Shown piece after piece: positions 34,770 to 43,089 of a stretch of 64,000 nt of DNA (the stretch's first letter is position 1; each line of letters starts with the position of its first letter). A program made the position numbers and the translations under genes. The stretch is from CAYMUC01 sp964471865 (lineage in GTDB: Bacteria > Actinomycetota > Acidimicrobiia > Acidimicrobiales > Ilumatobacteraceae): contig CAYYHU010000001.1 of the NCBI GenBank assembly GCA_964471865.1, positions 133,230 to 197,229 on the forward strand. Reading direction: 5' to 3'. The notes beneath the pieces are model-generated. The model did not search any database and had not been told where the DNA came from. It worked only from the letters and a program-made list of their open reading frames with translations.

Positions 34770-35369
34770 ATGACGACACTGCGGATCCTGATGGTCCGCC
34801 ACGGCCAGAGCGAATGGAACGCCCGGGGCCGATGGCAGGGCCAAGCGGACCCTCCTCTGAGTCCTCTGGGACGAGAGCAGGCCGCTCGGGCGGCGGCGCG
34901 AATCGCCACCTTGAGCCGCTTCGACGCCGTGGTGTCTTCGGATTTGGTGCGAGCCCATCACACGGCTCGGCTGATCGCTCAGGAGCTCGGCGTCGAGGAT
35001 GTGCACGTCGACGCGCGCCTGCGCGAGAACCATGCCGGCGAATGGCAGGGTCTCACCCATGCCGAGATCGAACGAGACTGGCCGGGCTATCTCGACGCCG
35101 GTCGCCGCCCTCCGGCATTCGAAGATCCCTCGGCGGTGCTCGAACGCACGAACGCCGCGATCTCCGATCTCGCCGACCGCCATCTCGGAGGGGGCATCGT
35201 CATCGTGAGCCATTCCGGCACGATCCGAACCTTGGTGCGTTCGGTCACGGGACGGGGCCCCCGTCTCGCCAACCTCGCTGGGGTCTGGCTGCACTGGCAG
35301 GGCGGTGACCTCGGCGTGGGCGACGAGGTCCATCCACTGGCCGATGAGACCTTCACGGCGGTCGAATGA
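34770..35369 (+). CDS. histidine phosphatase family protein (phosphoglycerate mutase-like)
   Basis: 199 residues. The catalytic RHG motif is MVRHGQSEWNARGRW at the N-terminus, with SDLVRAHHTA, LRENHAGEWQGLTHAEIE and VSHSGTIRTL supplying the other active-site residues. This superfamily covers dPGM-type mutases and many small phosphatases. The length and the sequence after the first motif fit a phosphatase better than a glycolytic mutase, but the substrate is open. A longer upstream frame is antisense to the MoaD-like and RsiG-like genes and was rejected. Confidence 0.93.
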   Translation: MTTLRILMVRHGQSEWNARGRWQGQADPPLSPLGREQAARAAARIATLSRFDAVVSSDLVRAHHTARLIAQELGVEDVHVDARLRENHAGEWQGLTHAEIERDWPGYLDAGRRPPAFEDPSAVLERTNAAISDLADRHLGGGIVIVSHSGTIRTLVRSVTGRGPRLANLAGVWLHWQGGDLGVGDEVHPLADETFTAVE

Positions 35370-35433
35370 ACGCCTCGACCTGGATGCCGGTGGCCTGGGC
35401 CCCCCGCCTGAGCCCGACTGGCGTATCGGCGCG

Positions 35434-36642
35434 ATGAGCCGCTTCATCGACCCGACCTACACCCCCGAGGTGCGCCGAGCGCTTGGGCTCGTGACCGTCG
35501 CGAGAACCACGGCCAACAGCGGCTACCGCTTCGCGCCTCCGTTCCTCGCTGCGATCGCGAGCGACCTCGACGTCTCGTTGTCCACGCTCGGACTCGTCCT
35601 CGCCATCAGCGAACTCGCCGGTCTCGCCGGAGGGCGTCTGGGCCATCTCGCTGATCGTCTCGACCGGCGCCGCACGATGGTGGGAGCTCTGGCCTCGGTG
35701 GCCGCAGCTGCTGCAGTCGCAGGCGCTGCCCCCCACCCCATCGTGCTCGCGCTCGCCTTGTGGTGGCTCGTTTGGTCCAAGATCCTCTTCGACGTCACCC
35801 TCGTGGGTTGGCTCTCAGATCGCATCCCCTACGCACGACGCGCCGGAGCGGTCGGTTTGACCGAAACCTCCTGGGCGCTGTCAATGCTCATCGGGGTTCC
35901 CATCATGGGCCTGGTCACTGCGATGGCCTCGTGGAGATGGGGATTCGCCACCGCTGCGGTGGGGATCCTGGTTCTCGCGGTGCTCATTGCCACCCGGCTC
36001 GGTCCCGATCATCACCGCGTCGAGCGGATTGCCAGCCAGGAAGGCTCGAGCGGGCGCAGCCGTCTCGATACTGCTGCGTGGATCCTCGTGGCGGGGATCG
36101 CCGCGTTGATGGCTGCGAGCCAGGCCGTCACCGTGACCTTCGGCAGCTGGCTCGAGGACCGTCACGGCTTCAGCGAGCTCGCGATCGCCGCCGTCGTGGT
36201 CGGTCTGGGACTGGTCGAGCTCGTCTCGTCGTTGTCGGTGGCGCGATTCACCGACTCGATGGGCAAAGCCCGCTCGGTTCTCGCCGGCGTGCTGGTCATG
36301 ATTCCAGGAGCGGCACTCCTCGCGATCGGAAGCTCTCACCCCGTGGTCGGAATCGCGGCACTCCTCGCTGTCATCGGGGGTTTCGAATTCGCCGTCGTGG
36401 CGAGCATTTCCTTGTCGACCGAACTCGTGCCCGGACGACCCGCAGCTGGTCTCGGCACGATGATCGGAATGGGAACGCTCGGACGAGCGCTGGCCTCCGT
36501 CGCCGCCACCTGGCTCTATGAACAGGGCGGTATGTGGGTTCCCAGTGTCATGGCGGGCGTCCTCGGACTCATGACGGTTGCGGGAGTCCGGATCTCCCAA
36601 CGGCTCAGGCCCGAGGGGGCGACGGCCGATATCCATTCGTGA
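35434..36642 (+). CDS. MFS-type membrane transporter
   Basis: 402 residues, about 12 helices, with the major facilitator loop GRLGHLADRLDRRRTMVG between helices 2 and 3. No substrate signature is recognisable. The ATG at 35434 gives a start shortly before the first helix. In-frame codons upstream overlap the phosphatase gene and encode hydrophilic sequence. The last 38 nt overlap the convergent nadE gene. Confidence 0.88.
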   Translation: MSRFIDPTYTPEVRRALGLVTVARTTANSGYRFAPPFLAAIASDLDVSLSTLGLVLAISELAGLAGGRLGHLADRLDRRRTMVGALASVAAAAAVAGAAPHPIVLALALWWLVWSKILFDVTLVGWLSDRIPYARRAGAVGLTETSWALSMLIGVPIMGLVTAMASWRWGFATAAVGILVLAVLIATRLGPDHHRVERIASQEGSSGRSRLDTAAWILVAGIAALMAASQAVTVTFGSWLEDRHGFSELAIAAVVVGLGLVELVSSLSVARFTDSMGKARSVLAGVLVMIPGAALLAIGSSHPVVGIAALLAVIGGFEFAVVASISLSTELVPGRPAAGLGTMIGMGTLGRALASVAATWLYEQGGMWVPSVMAGVLGLMTVAGVRISQRLRPEGATADIHS

Positions 36643-38338
36643 TCGGAAGACGCCGGTCCTTGCCGAAGGCCTTGGCGGTGACCCGCACTCCTGGAGGGCA
36701 CTGACGTCGCTTGTACTCGTTGAGATCGACGAGTCGAACGACTCGGGCCACGACCTCGGGATCGGCTCCCATCGCGACGATGTCGTCTGGGGACCGGTCA
36801 CCGTCGACGTAGGCAGCGAGGATCGGATCGAGAACCTCATAGGGCGGGAGCGAGTCGTCATCGCGTTGATCGGGCCGCAGTTCCGCGGAAGGGGCTTTGG
36901 TGATGATCGCTTCGGGAATGATCTCGCGTCCGGCGCGCTCGTTGACTCGACGGCACAGGTCGTACACCAGAGTCTTGAACACGTCCTTGATGACGGCGAA
37001 CCCTCCCACGGAGTCGCCATACAACGTGAAGTATCCAACAGCCATCTCGGACTTGTTGCCCGTGGTGAGCACCATCGAGCCTTCGGCGTTGGACAGTGCC
37101 ATCAGGGTCGCGCCTCGACATCGACTCTGGATGTTTTCCTCGGTGAGCCCCCCGAGCGGGGTTTCGGGATCGCTTCGCAACATCTCGAGATAGGCGCCAA
37201 AGGCCGGCTCGATGGAGATCGTTCGCAGATCGATGCCGAGGGCGGTTGCGAGATCGGCGGCATCGGTGCGCGATCCCGACGAGGAGTAACGCGAGGGCAT
37301 CGAGACCCCATGAACGTGCTCGGGCCCGAGCGCGTCCACCGCCACACACGCGACCAAGGCCGAGTCGATCCCGCCCGACAACCCGATCACCACGTCCTGG
37401 AACCCGTTCTTGGTCACGTAGTCCCGAGTTCCCACCACGAGCGCCTCATAGACCTCGTCGAGATCATCGAGCATCTCGCGTCGGTGTTGTACGAGGTCCT
37501 CGTCAGCCGATCGGGTAGTCGGTGTCACCTCGAGCACGCTCGAAGGACCAAGGGGTGGTCGCCCCCGAGGATCGAGGACCCGAGTGCGGTACGGGGCGTC
37601 GAGACGCAGATCCGTCACCAGCAACTCCTCGCGCCACTGTGATGCTCGAGCGACGACGACTCCGGTTTCGTCGATCACGACCGATCCCCCGTCGAAGACG
37701 AGTTCGTCCTGACCCCCGACCTGATTGACATACACCAGAGCACATCCCGTGTCCGCGGCTCGCGTGGACAGCATCCGTTCGCGACGATGCTGCTTGGCTC
37801 GCTCGTACGGCGATGCATTCAGGTTCAGATGCACCTGACATCCCGCGGCGGCCTGGGCCACCATCGGACCGGTGGGACTCCAGACGTCTTCACAGATCGA
37901 CACCCCCATGACCACGCCCGCGATACGGAACAACTCCGGGGGTCCGCTGTGGGGATCGGGGGTGAACGTGCGGGCCTCGTCGAACACCCCGTAATTGGGC
38001 AACAGTCGCTTGCGAACGACTCCGAGCAACGTTCCGTTCGCGCAGACCGCGGCGGCGTTGTAGAGATCCCGTCCGACATCGACGAAGCCGACCACGGCGA
38101 CACAGTCGCCACTCGCCGCGATCACCGTCTCGAGAGCCTGGCGATTGTCGTCCACGAACGCGGGCTTGAGCACGAGATCTTCGGGCGGGTAGCCGGTGAT
38201 GACGAGTTCGGGAAAGACCACGACATCACACATCGCCGCTTCGGCTCCGCGCATCGCGTCGATGACAGCAGCGGCGTTCGACGCCACAGCCCCCACCACC
38301 GGGTTCATCTGCGCCATCGCCACACGCACTCGGGTCAC
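36605..38338 (-). CDS. nadE: glutamine-dependent NAD+ synthetase
   Basis: Amidates deamido-NAD+ using glutamine-derived ammonia and ATP. 577 residues. The N-terminal nitrilase-type glutaminase has Glu44 (FPELVITGYPPED), Lys110 (RKRLLPNYGVFDE) and Cys149 (GVSICEDVWSPTG). The synthetase domain has the PP-loop VIGLSGGIDSALVACVA and TTGNKSEMAVGYFTLYGD. The GTG at 38338 gives the family start TRVRVAMAQMNPVVG. Upstream codons to 38413 look non-coding. Convergent with, and overlapping, the MFS gene. Confidence 0.96.
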   Translation of the reverse strand: MTRVRVAMAQMNPVVGAVASNAAAVIDAMRGAEAAMCDVVVFPELVITGYPPEDLVLKPAFVDDNRQALETVIAASGDCVAVVGFVDVGRDLYNAAAVCANGTLLGVVRKRLLPNYGVFDEARTFTPDPHSGPPELFRIAGVVMGVSICEDVWSPTGPMVAQAAAGCQVHLNLNASPYERAKQHRRERMLSTRAADTGCALVYVNQVGGQDELVFDGGSVVIDETGVVVARASQWREELLVTDLRLDAPYRTRVLDPRGRPPLGPSSVLEVTPTTRSADEDLVQHRREMLDDLDEVYEALVVGTRDYVTKNGFQDVVIGLSGGIDSALVACVAVDALGPEHVHGVSMPSRYSSSGSRTDAADLATALGIDLRTISIEPAFGAYLEMLRSDPETPLGGLTEENIQSRCRGATLMALSNAEGSMVLTTGNKSEMAVGYFTLYGDSVGGFAVIKDVFKTLVYDLCRRVNERAGREIIPEAIITKAPSAELRPDQRDDDSLPPYEVLDPILAAYVDGDRSPDDIVAMGADPEVVARVVRLVDLNEYKRRQCPPGVRVTAKAFGKDRRLPITNGYRPSPPRA

Positions 38339-38386
38339 GGGGCGCGAGGCTACCGAGCGAGGCCCCCGCGGCCTGCCTGGTCCCGG

Positions 38387-38419
38387 GTTCACAGAGCGTT
38401 CACATTTGGGCAACGGCGG
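38387..38419 (+). promoter_or_regulatory. candidate PHO-box-like direct repeats upstream of type II glutamine synthetase
   Basis: GTTCAC occurs at 38387 and again exactly 11 nt later at 38398, and a weaker unit GGCAAC follows 11 nt after that. Streptomyces PhoP boxes are 11-nt direct repeats beginning GTTCACC. TTCAC-6 nt-GCAAC (38399-38414) also resembles a GlnR site (GTnAC-n6-GAAAC). Either reading fits a glutamine synthetase promoter. No binding data can be drawn from sequence alone. Confidence 0.4.
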
Positions 38420-38480
38420 AGAAATGGCCCGCTGGCAGCGTTCCCACGCACTCGTTCCCCCGAAGGAAGGACCCCATACC

Positions 38481-39488
38481 GTGGCATATCAGGCCGAGTA
38501 CATCTGGCTCGACGGCACCGAGCCCACCCCCCTGCTCCGCTCCAAGACCAAGATCCTCGAAGACGGCGTCGACGTGATGCCGATCTGGGGTTTCGACGGT
38601 TCCTCGACCAATCAGGCCGACGGTGAGCATTCCGACTGCGTGCTCGAGCCGGTGTTCACCTGCCCCGACCCGATCCGTGGCGGCAAGAACGTTCTCGTTC
38701 TATGTGACGTCTACAACGTGGATGGAACGCCGCATTCCACCAACACCCGCGCCGCCTGCAAAGCCACTGCTGAGCAGTACGCGTCTCAGGAGATGTGGTT
38801 CGGGATCGAGCAGGAGTACACGATGCTTCGCCCCGACGGCACCCCGCTCGGCTTCCCCGAGGGTGGCGGCTACCCCGGACCTCAGGGTCCCTACTACTGC
38901 GGCGTCGGCACGGGCCGGGTCACCGGCCGCGAGATCGTCGAGGAGCACACCCAGGCCTGCATCGATGCCGGGCTGAAGATCTCGGGTACCAACGCCGAGG
39001 TCATGCCCGGTCAGTGGGAGTTCCAGATCGGCCCGGGCGATGCCCTGACGGCCAGCGATCACATGTATGTCGCCCGGTGGCTGTTGCATCGCATCGCTGA
39101 GGACTACGACGTGGTCATCTCCTTTGCCGCCAAGCCCATGAAGGGTGACTGGAACGGCGCCGGAGCGCATACGAACTTCTCCACCAAGGCCATGCGTGAG
39201 GACTACGCCGCGATCGTGGCGGCCTGCGAAGCGATCGGCAAGAAGGTCGAACTGCACGTGGCGAACTACGGAGACGGAATCGCCGATCGACTCACCGGCC
39301 AGCACGAGACCGCCCCGTACGACAAGTTCAGCTACGGCGTGTCGAACCGCGGTGCGTCGATCCGCATCCCGTGGCAGGTCGAAAAGGAAGGCAAGGGCTA
39401 CGCCGAGGATCGGCGCCCCAACGCCAACTGCGATCCCTACACGGTGACCCGCCTGATCGTGGACACGGTCTGCTCAGCTGCGAGCTGA
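38481..39488 (+). CDS. glnII: glutamine synthetase type II
   Basis: ATP-dependent amidation of glutamate. 335 residues, the short eukaryote-like GSII form, opening MAYQAEYIWLDGTEPTPLLR. Core motifs are WGFDGSSTNQADGEHSDCVL, EMWFGIEQEYTML, GTNAEVMPGQWEFQIGP and GDWNGAGAHTNFST. The GTG start has GAAGGAAGG 10 nt upstream. It is followed by a strong terminator and then a type I enzyme, so nitrogen assimilation is doubled here. Confidence 0.96.
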   Translation: MAYQAEYIWLDGTEPTPLLRSKTKILEDGVDVMPIWGFDGSSTNQADGEHSDCVLEPVFTCPDPIRGGKNVLVLCDVYNVDGTPHSTNTRAACKATAEQYASQEMWFGIEQEYTMLRPDGTPLGFPEGGGYPGPQGPYYCGVGTGRVTGREIVEEHTQACIDAGLKISGTNAEVMPGQWEFQIGPGDALTASDHMYVARWLLHRIAEDYDVVISFAAKPMKGDWNGAGAHTNFSTKAMREDYAAIVAACEAIGKKVELHVANYGDGIADRLTGQHETAPYDKFSYGVSNRGASIRIPWQVEKEGKGYAEDRRPNANCDPYTVTRLIVDTVCSAAS

Positions 39489-39520
39489 ATTCCTCGGGTC
39501 CGACCGAGATCGGATCCCTC

Positions 39521-39561
39521 GAAACGGGGGTGGGAGCCAGTGCGGCTCCCACCCCCGTTTC
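39521..39561 (+). terminator. Rho-independent-type terminator after glnII
   Basis: A perfect 18-nt inverted repeat: GAAACGGGGGTGGGAGCC (39521-39538) pairs with GGCTCCCACCCCCGTTTC (39544-39561), with a 5-nt loop. The outer A/T pairs give a short TTT at the 3' side. It lies 33 nt after the glnII stop, and the next gene starts 65 nt further on. Confidence 0.85.
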
Positions 39562-39626
39562 ATGCCGTACCGACTCCAAATGTCCTGGATGCGGTGCTCA
39601 TCGACCATGATGACGAGGTGAATCCC

Positions 39627-40964
39627 ATGTTGGAGCAACAGCGCGACTACGTCTTGCGGACCGTCGAGGAGCGTGGCGTGCGACTCGTACGCCTGTGGTT
39701 CACCGATGTCCTCGGCACGTTGAAGAGCTTCGCGATCAGCCCCGCGGAGCTCGAAAACGCCCTGGAGGACGGCATGACCTTCGACGGCTCGTCCATCGAC
39801 GGTTTCTCCCGGGTGCAGGAAAGCGACGTTCTCGCGATGCCGGATCCCAATACCTTCGAGGTCCTCCCGTTCGTGGACCCCAAAGGCAGCGAAGCGCGGG
39901 TCTTTTGTGACATCCACAACCTCGACGGGACCCCGTTCGACGGTGATCCTCGCCAGGTGTTGCGACGCAATCTCGCCGAGGCCCGAACCCAGGGTTTCAC
40001 CTTCTACGTCGCTCCCGACGTCGAGTTCTTCTATTTCGCGCCACCCGAGCCGGGTCGTCCTCCGGTTCCCCTCGACCAAGACGGATTCTTCGATCTGTCC
40101 GCGACCGATATCTCAGGGGCCTTGCGCAAGCAGACGATTCGAACTCTCGAGACGATGTCGATTCCGGTGGAGTACTCCTTTCACGAGGACGCCCCCAGTC
40201 AGCATGAGATCGATCTGCGCCATACCGATGCATTGACGATGGCCGACAGCCTGATGACGTTCCGCCTGGTCGTGAAAGAGGTCGCGGCTGTCAACGGAGT
40301 CCATGCGACGTTCATGCCCAAGCCTCTCGAAGGGGTGCAGGGATCGGGCATGCACATTCACCTGTCGCTCTTTGCTGGCGACGACAACGCCTTTCATGAC
40401 CCCGAAGACGCCTACAACCTGTCCCCGGTCGCGAAGTCCTTCATCGCTGGGGTGTTGCGTCACGCGGCCGAGATCACGGCGGTGACGAATCAGACCGTCA
40501 ACAGCTACAAGCGCCTCGTTCCGGGTTTCGAAGCTCCGGTACACGTGTCCTGGGCCCGAAACAACCGCAGCGGCCTCATCCGGGTGCCGATCCCCAAACG
40601 CGGCAATCCCATGGCCACGCGTATTGAGTACCGAGCAGCCGATGCGGTCTGTAATCCCTACTTGGCGTTTTCGTTGTTGCTCGCAGCAGGGATGCGAGGC
40701 GTCGAGCAGGGCTATGAACTCCCGCCCGAAGCCGATGCGAACCTGTTCGAGTTGTCAGACCGGCAACTCAGTGAACTCGGAATCGCGCAACTGCCCCAGT
40801 CGCTGTCCGAAGCCCTCACGGTGATGGAGGGTTCAGAGCTCGTGCGGTCCTGTCTTGGTGAACACATCTTCGAATGGTTCCTGCGTAACAAGCGGTCCGA
40901 GTGGCGGGCGTACAAGACTCACGTCTCGGCTTTCGAGTTGGAGCGATATCTGCGCTCGATGTGA
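39627..40964 (+). CDS. glnA: glutamine synthetase type I (alpha-type, unadenylylated)
   Basis: 445 residues. Core motifs are GMTFDGSSIDGFSRVQESD, APDVEFFYF, KPLEGVQGSGMHIHLSLF and RIEYRAADAVCNPYLAFS. The usual adenylylation site NLYxL reads NLFELS here, with Phe374 in place of the Tyr. Control by GlnE-type adenylylation is therefore not expected. The ATG at 39627 has GAGG about 9 nt upstream. The following regulator starts 14 nt after its stop. Confidence 0.96.
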   Translation: MLEQQRDYVLRTVEERGVRLVRLWFTDVLGTLKSFAISPAELENALEDGMTFDGSSIDGFSRVQESDVLAMPDPNTFEVLPFVDPKGSEARVFCDIHNLDGTPFDGDPRQVLRRNLAEARTQGFTFYVAPDVEFFYFAPPEPGRPPVPLDQDGFFDLSATDISGALRKQTIRTLETMSIPVEYSFHEDAPSQHEIDLRHTDALTMADSLMTFRLVVKEVAAVNGVHATFMPKPLEGVQGSGMHIHLSLFAGDDNAFHDPEDAYNLSPVAKSFIAGVLRHAAEITAVTNQTVNSYKRLVPGFEAPVHVSWARNNRSGLIRVPIPKRGNPMATRIEYRAADAVCNPYLAFSLLLAAGMRGVEQGYELPPEADANLFELSDRQLSELGIAQLPQSLSEALTVMEGSELVRSCLGEHIFEWFLRNKRSEWRAYKTHVSAFELERYLRSM

Positions 40965-40978
40965 GCGCTGAGGATCCC

Positions 40979-41665
40979 ATGGACGCTCTCGCCGTCTTCC
41001 CGTCACCTCCTCCACCGGATCTGGCGCGCACGCTGGATCTGGCCGGCTACTCCTGGACCGCGGTCGGCTCCCTCGAGGACGCGACCCGACTCGAACCCGC
41101 CGAGGGCTGGATGGGAGTCGTCGTCGTCGCCGATGGCGAGGGCGGCAGCGATCCGGCCTGGGCCCTGTGTCGGGGTCTGCGCAAAGGTGACGGTTCGATG
41201 GTCCCGCTGATGTTGCTGCTTGGCGGCAGCCAACTGAACGAGCTCGAACTTCGTGATGATCTCTACGACGACTTTTGCCTGACCCCGTTCCATCCTCGTG
41301 AACTCGAAGCCCGGCTACGCCATCTCCTCGCCCACCGCGGCGGGGCGTCACGGCCCGATCTCGTCGAGTACGGGCCGTTGGTGCTCAATCTGGAGACCTA
41401 TCAGGCCACCAGCGAGGGCCGACCGCTCGATCTCACCTACATGGAGTACGAGCTGCTCAAGTTCCTCGCTCAGAACCCGGGCAAAGTGTTCACCCGCGAG
41501 ATGTTGTTGTCGAGGGTCTGGGGGTATGAGTACTACGGCGGAGCCCGCACCGTGGACGTTCACATCCGTCGTCTGCGAGCCAAACTCGGCGAGGAACAGG
41601 CCGGTCTGATCCAGACGGTGCGGTCCGTGGGCTATCGCTTCGGTCAGTCCCGTTGGGCGTCCTGA
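40979..41665 (+). CDS. GlnR-like atypical OmpR-family response regulator
   Basis: 228 residues: receiver-like domain (1-120) and winged-helix DNA-binding domain (about 126-225, ending VRSVGYRFGQ). The first strand lacks the acidic pair, and the switch lysine is replaced (DFCLTPF, Thr102), although an Asp (Asp52) sits near the phosphorylation position. This matches the orphan, phosphorylation-independent GlnR type that controls nitrogen genes in actinobacteria, and it directly follows glnA. GAGG 6 nt upstream supports the ATG at 40979; a GTG at 40961 overlapping the glnA stop is an alternative. Confidence 0.88.
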   Translation: MDALAVFPSPPPPDLARTLDLAGYSWTAVGSLEDATRLEPAEGWMGVVVVADGEGGSDPAWALCRGLRKGDGSMVPLMLLLGGSQLNELELRDDLYDDFCLTPFHPRELEARLRHLLAHRGGASRPDLVEYGPLVLNLETYQATSEGRPLDLTYMEYELLKFLAQNPGKVFTREMLLSRVWGYEYYGGARTVDVHIRRLRAKLGEEQAGLIQTVRSVGYRFGQSRWAS

Positions 41666-41667
41666 CA

Positions 41668-41723
41668 CCGCATCACGGGTGACCTCTCGGCCCGATGCGG
41701 GTCCCGACGTCACCGGGTGACGT
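41668..41723. terminator. two hairpins at a convergent gene junction
   Basis: CCGCATC (41668-41674) pairs with GATGCGG (41694-41700). ACGTCAC (41707-41713) pairs with GTGACGT (41717-41723) around a CGG loop. The second hairpin includes the stop codon of the leftward amidohydrolase gene. Neither has a T-run. Confidence 0.4.
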
Positions 41724-43089
41724 GATCCTGGATACGCCGAGCGAGGCGATCATGATCGGCCAGGATGCCCTCGAGCCCGGAATGCACGAGCTGCCCCCCG
41801 GTCACGACCCGACGTCCGTGCACGATCGTGTCCTGAGCGCTCACGGGTCCACATCGCAACCACGCTTCGATCGGATCGGCGACTGCACCGGCGAATGTCG
41901 GACCGGTCAGTGACCACACCGCGACATCGCCGACCGCCCCGGGGGCGAGAACACCGAGCTCGCCTTCGCGCCCGAGACATCCTGCTCCTCCGAGTGTGGC
42001 CATCTCGAGAGCCATCCGGGCGGTTCCGGCAGCCGCGCCGTCGCGAAGTTTGGCGAGCAACATCGCTTGGCGCGCTTCGAGCCACAGTGAACCTGCATCC
42101 GCCGAGGACGACCCGTCGACTCCGAGACCGACCTTGGCCCCTGCGTCCCGCAGGCCCACCACCGGAGCGATTCCCGAGGCCAGGATGAGATTCGACGAGG
42201 GACAGTGGGCGACGCCGATCCGGGCCGCCCCGAGGCGTCGAACCTCCTCGGCATCGGGCATCACACAGTGGGCCACCCAGGTTCGCTCGCTCAGCCAACC
42301 GGTCCTCTCGAGATACTCGAGAGGTCGACATCCGAACGTGGCCAGGGAGAACTCGTCGTCCTCGGCGTTCTCGGCGAAATGGGTGTGCAAGCGCACATCG
42401 AGTGCTTCCGCGAGTTCGGCGGAGCGGACCATCAGGTCCTCGGTCACGCTGAAGGGCGAGCACGGCGCCAACGCGATGCGCACCATGGCACCATGCGATC
42501 GATCATGATGCCGTGCTACGGCCTCGGCGCTTGCGGCGAGGATCTCGTCGTCGGCGGCGACCACGTCATCGGGGGGCAGCCCACCGTCTTTCTGCGACAA
42601 CGACATCGAACCTCGGGTCGGATGGAACCGCATCCCGAGGTCGCGAGCGGCGTCGATCTCGGCACTCAACAGATCACCGGCCCCCCGAGGATGGAGATAG
42701 AGATGGTCGGTGGACGTGGTACATCCCGACAGGGCCAACTCGGCCAGACCCACCCATGCCGAGAGATACACCGATTCGGTGTCGATGGCTCGCCACAACG
42801 GGTAGAGGGTCTGGAGCCAGCCGAACAACGGCTTATCGGTCATCGGGGGATACGCCCGAGTGAGGTTCTGGTAGAGATGGTGATGGGTGTTGATGAGACC
42901 GGGGGTGACGAGACATCCGCTCGCGTCGAGACGATCGGCGGCCTCCGGCGGCGGGGTCGTAGCGTCGCCGATCGCGGTGATGAGTCCATCGGTGATGGCG
43001 ACCCACCCTCCAGAGATCTCGCGTCGGGTGCCGTCCATCGTCGCAACGCATACGGCGTCGTGGATCAACAGGTCACAGTGGTTGGTCAT
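41710..43089 (-). CDS. amidohydrolase, 8-oxoguanine deaminase-like
   Basis: 459 residues of the metal-dependent amidohydrolase superfamily, closest in motif pattern to 8-oxoguanine deaminase/hydroxyatrazine hydrolase. Metal ligands are in LVTPGLINTHHHLYQNLTRA, LHTHFAENAEDDEF, VAHCVMPDAEEV and LGVDGSSSADAGS. Family members open the ring amino group of 8-oxoguanine or related purines or triazines. The ATG at 43089 overlaps the decarboxylase stop by 4 nt. It ends a five-gene minus-strand run whose first gene is a molybdo-hydroxylase-like fusion, which fits purine or N-heterocycle breakdown (inference). Confidence 0.9.
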   Translation of the reverse strand: MTNHCDLLIHDAVCVATMDGTRREISGGWVAITDGLITAIGDATTPPPEAADRLDASGCLVTPGLINTHHHLYQNLTRAYPPMTDKPLFGWLQTLYPLWRAIDTESVYLSAWVGLAELALSGCTTSTDHLYLHPRGAGDLLSAEIDAARDLGMRFHPTRGSMSLSQKDGGLPPDDVVAADDEILAASAEAVARHHDRSHGAMVRIALAPCSPFSVTEDLMVRSAELAEALDVRLHTHFAENAEDDEFSLATFGCRPLEYLERTGWLSERTWVAHCVMPDAEEVRRLGAARIGVAHCPSSNLILASGIAPVVGLRDAGAKVGLGVDGSSSADAGSLWLEARQAMLLAKLRDGAAAGTARMALEMATLGGAGCLGREGELGVLAPGAVGDVAVWSLTGPTFAGAVADPIEAWLRCGPVSAQDTIVHGRRVVTGGQLVHSGLEGILADHDRLARRIQDHVTR

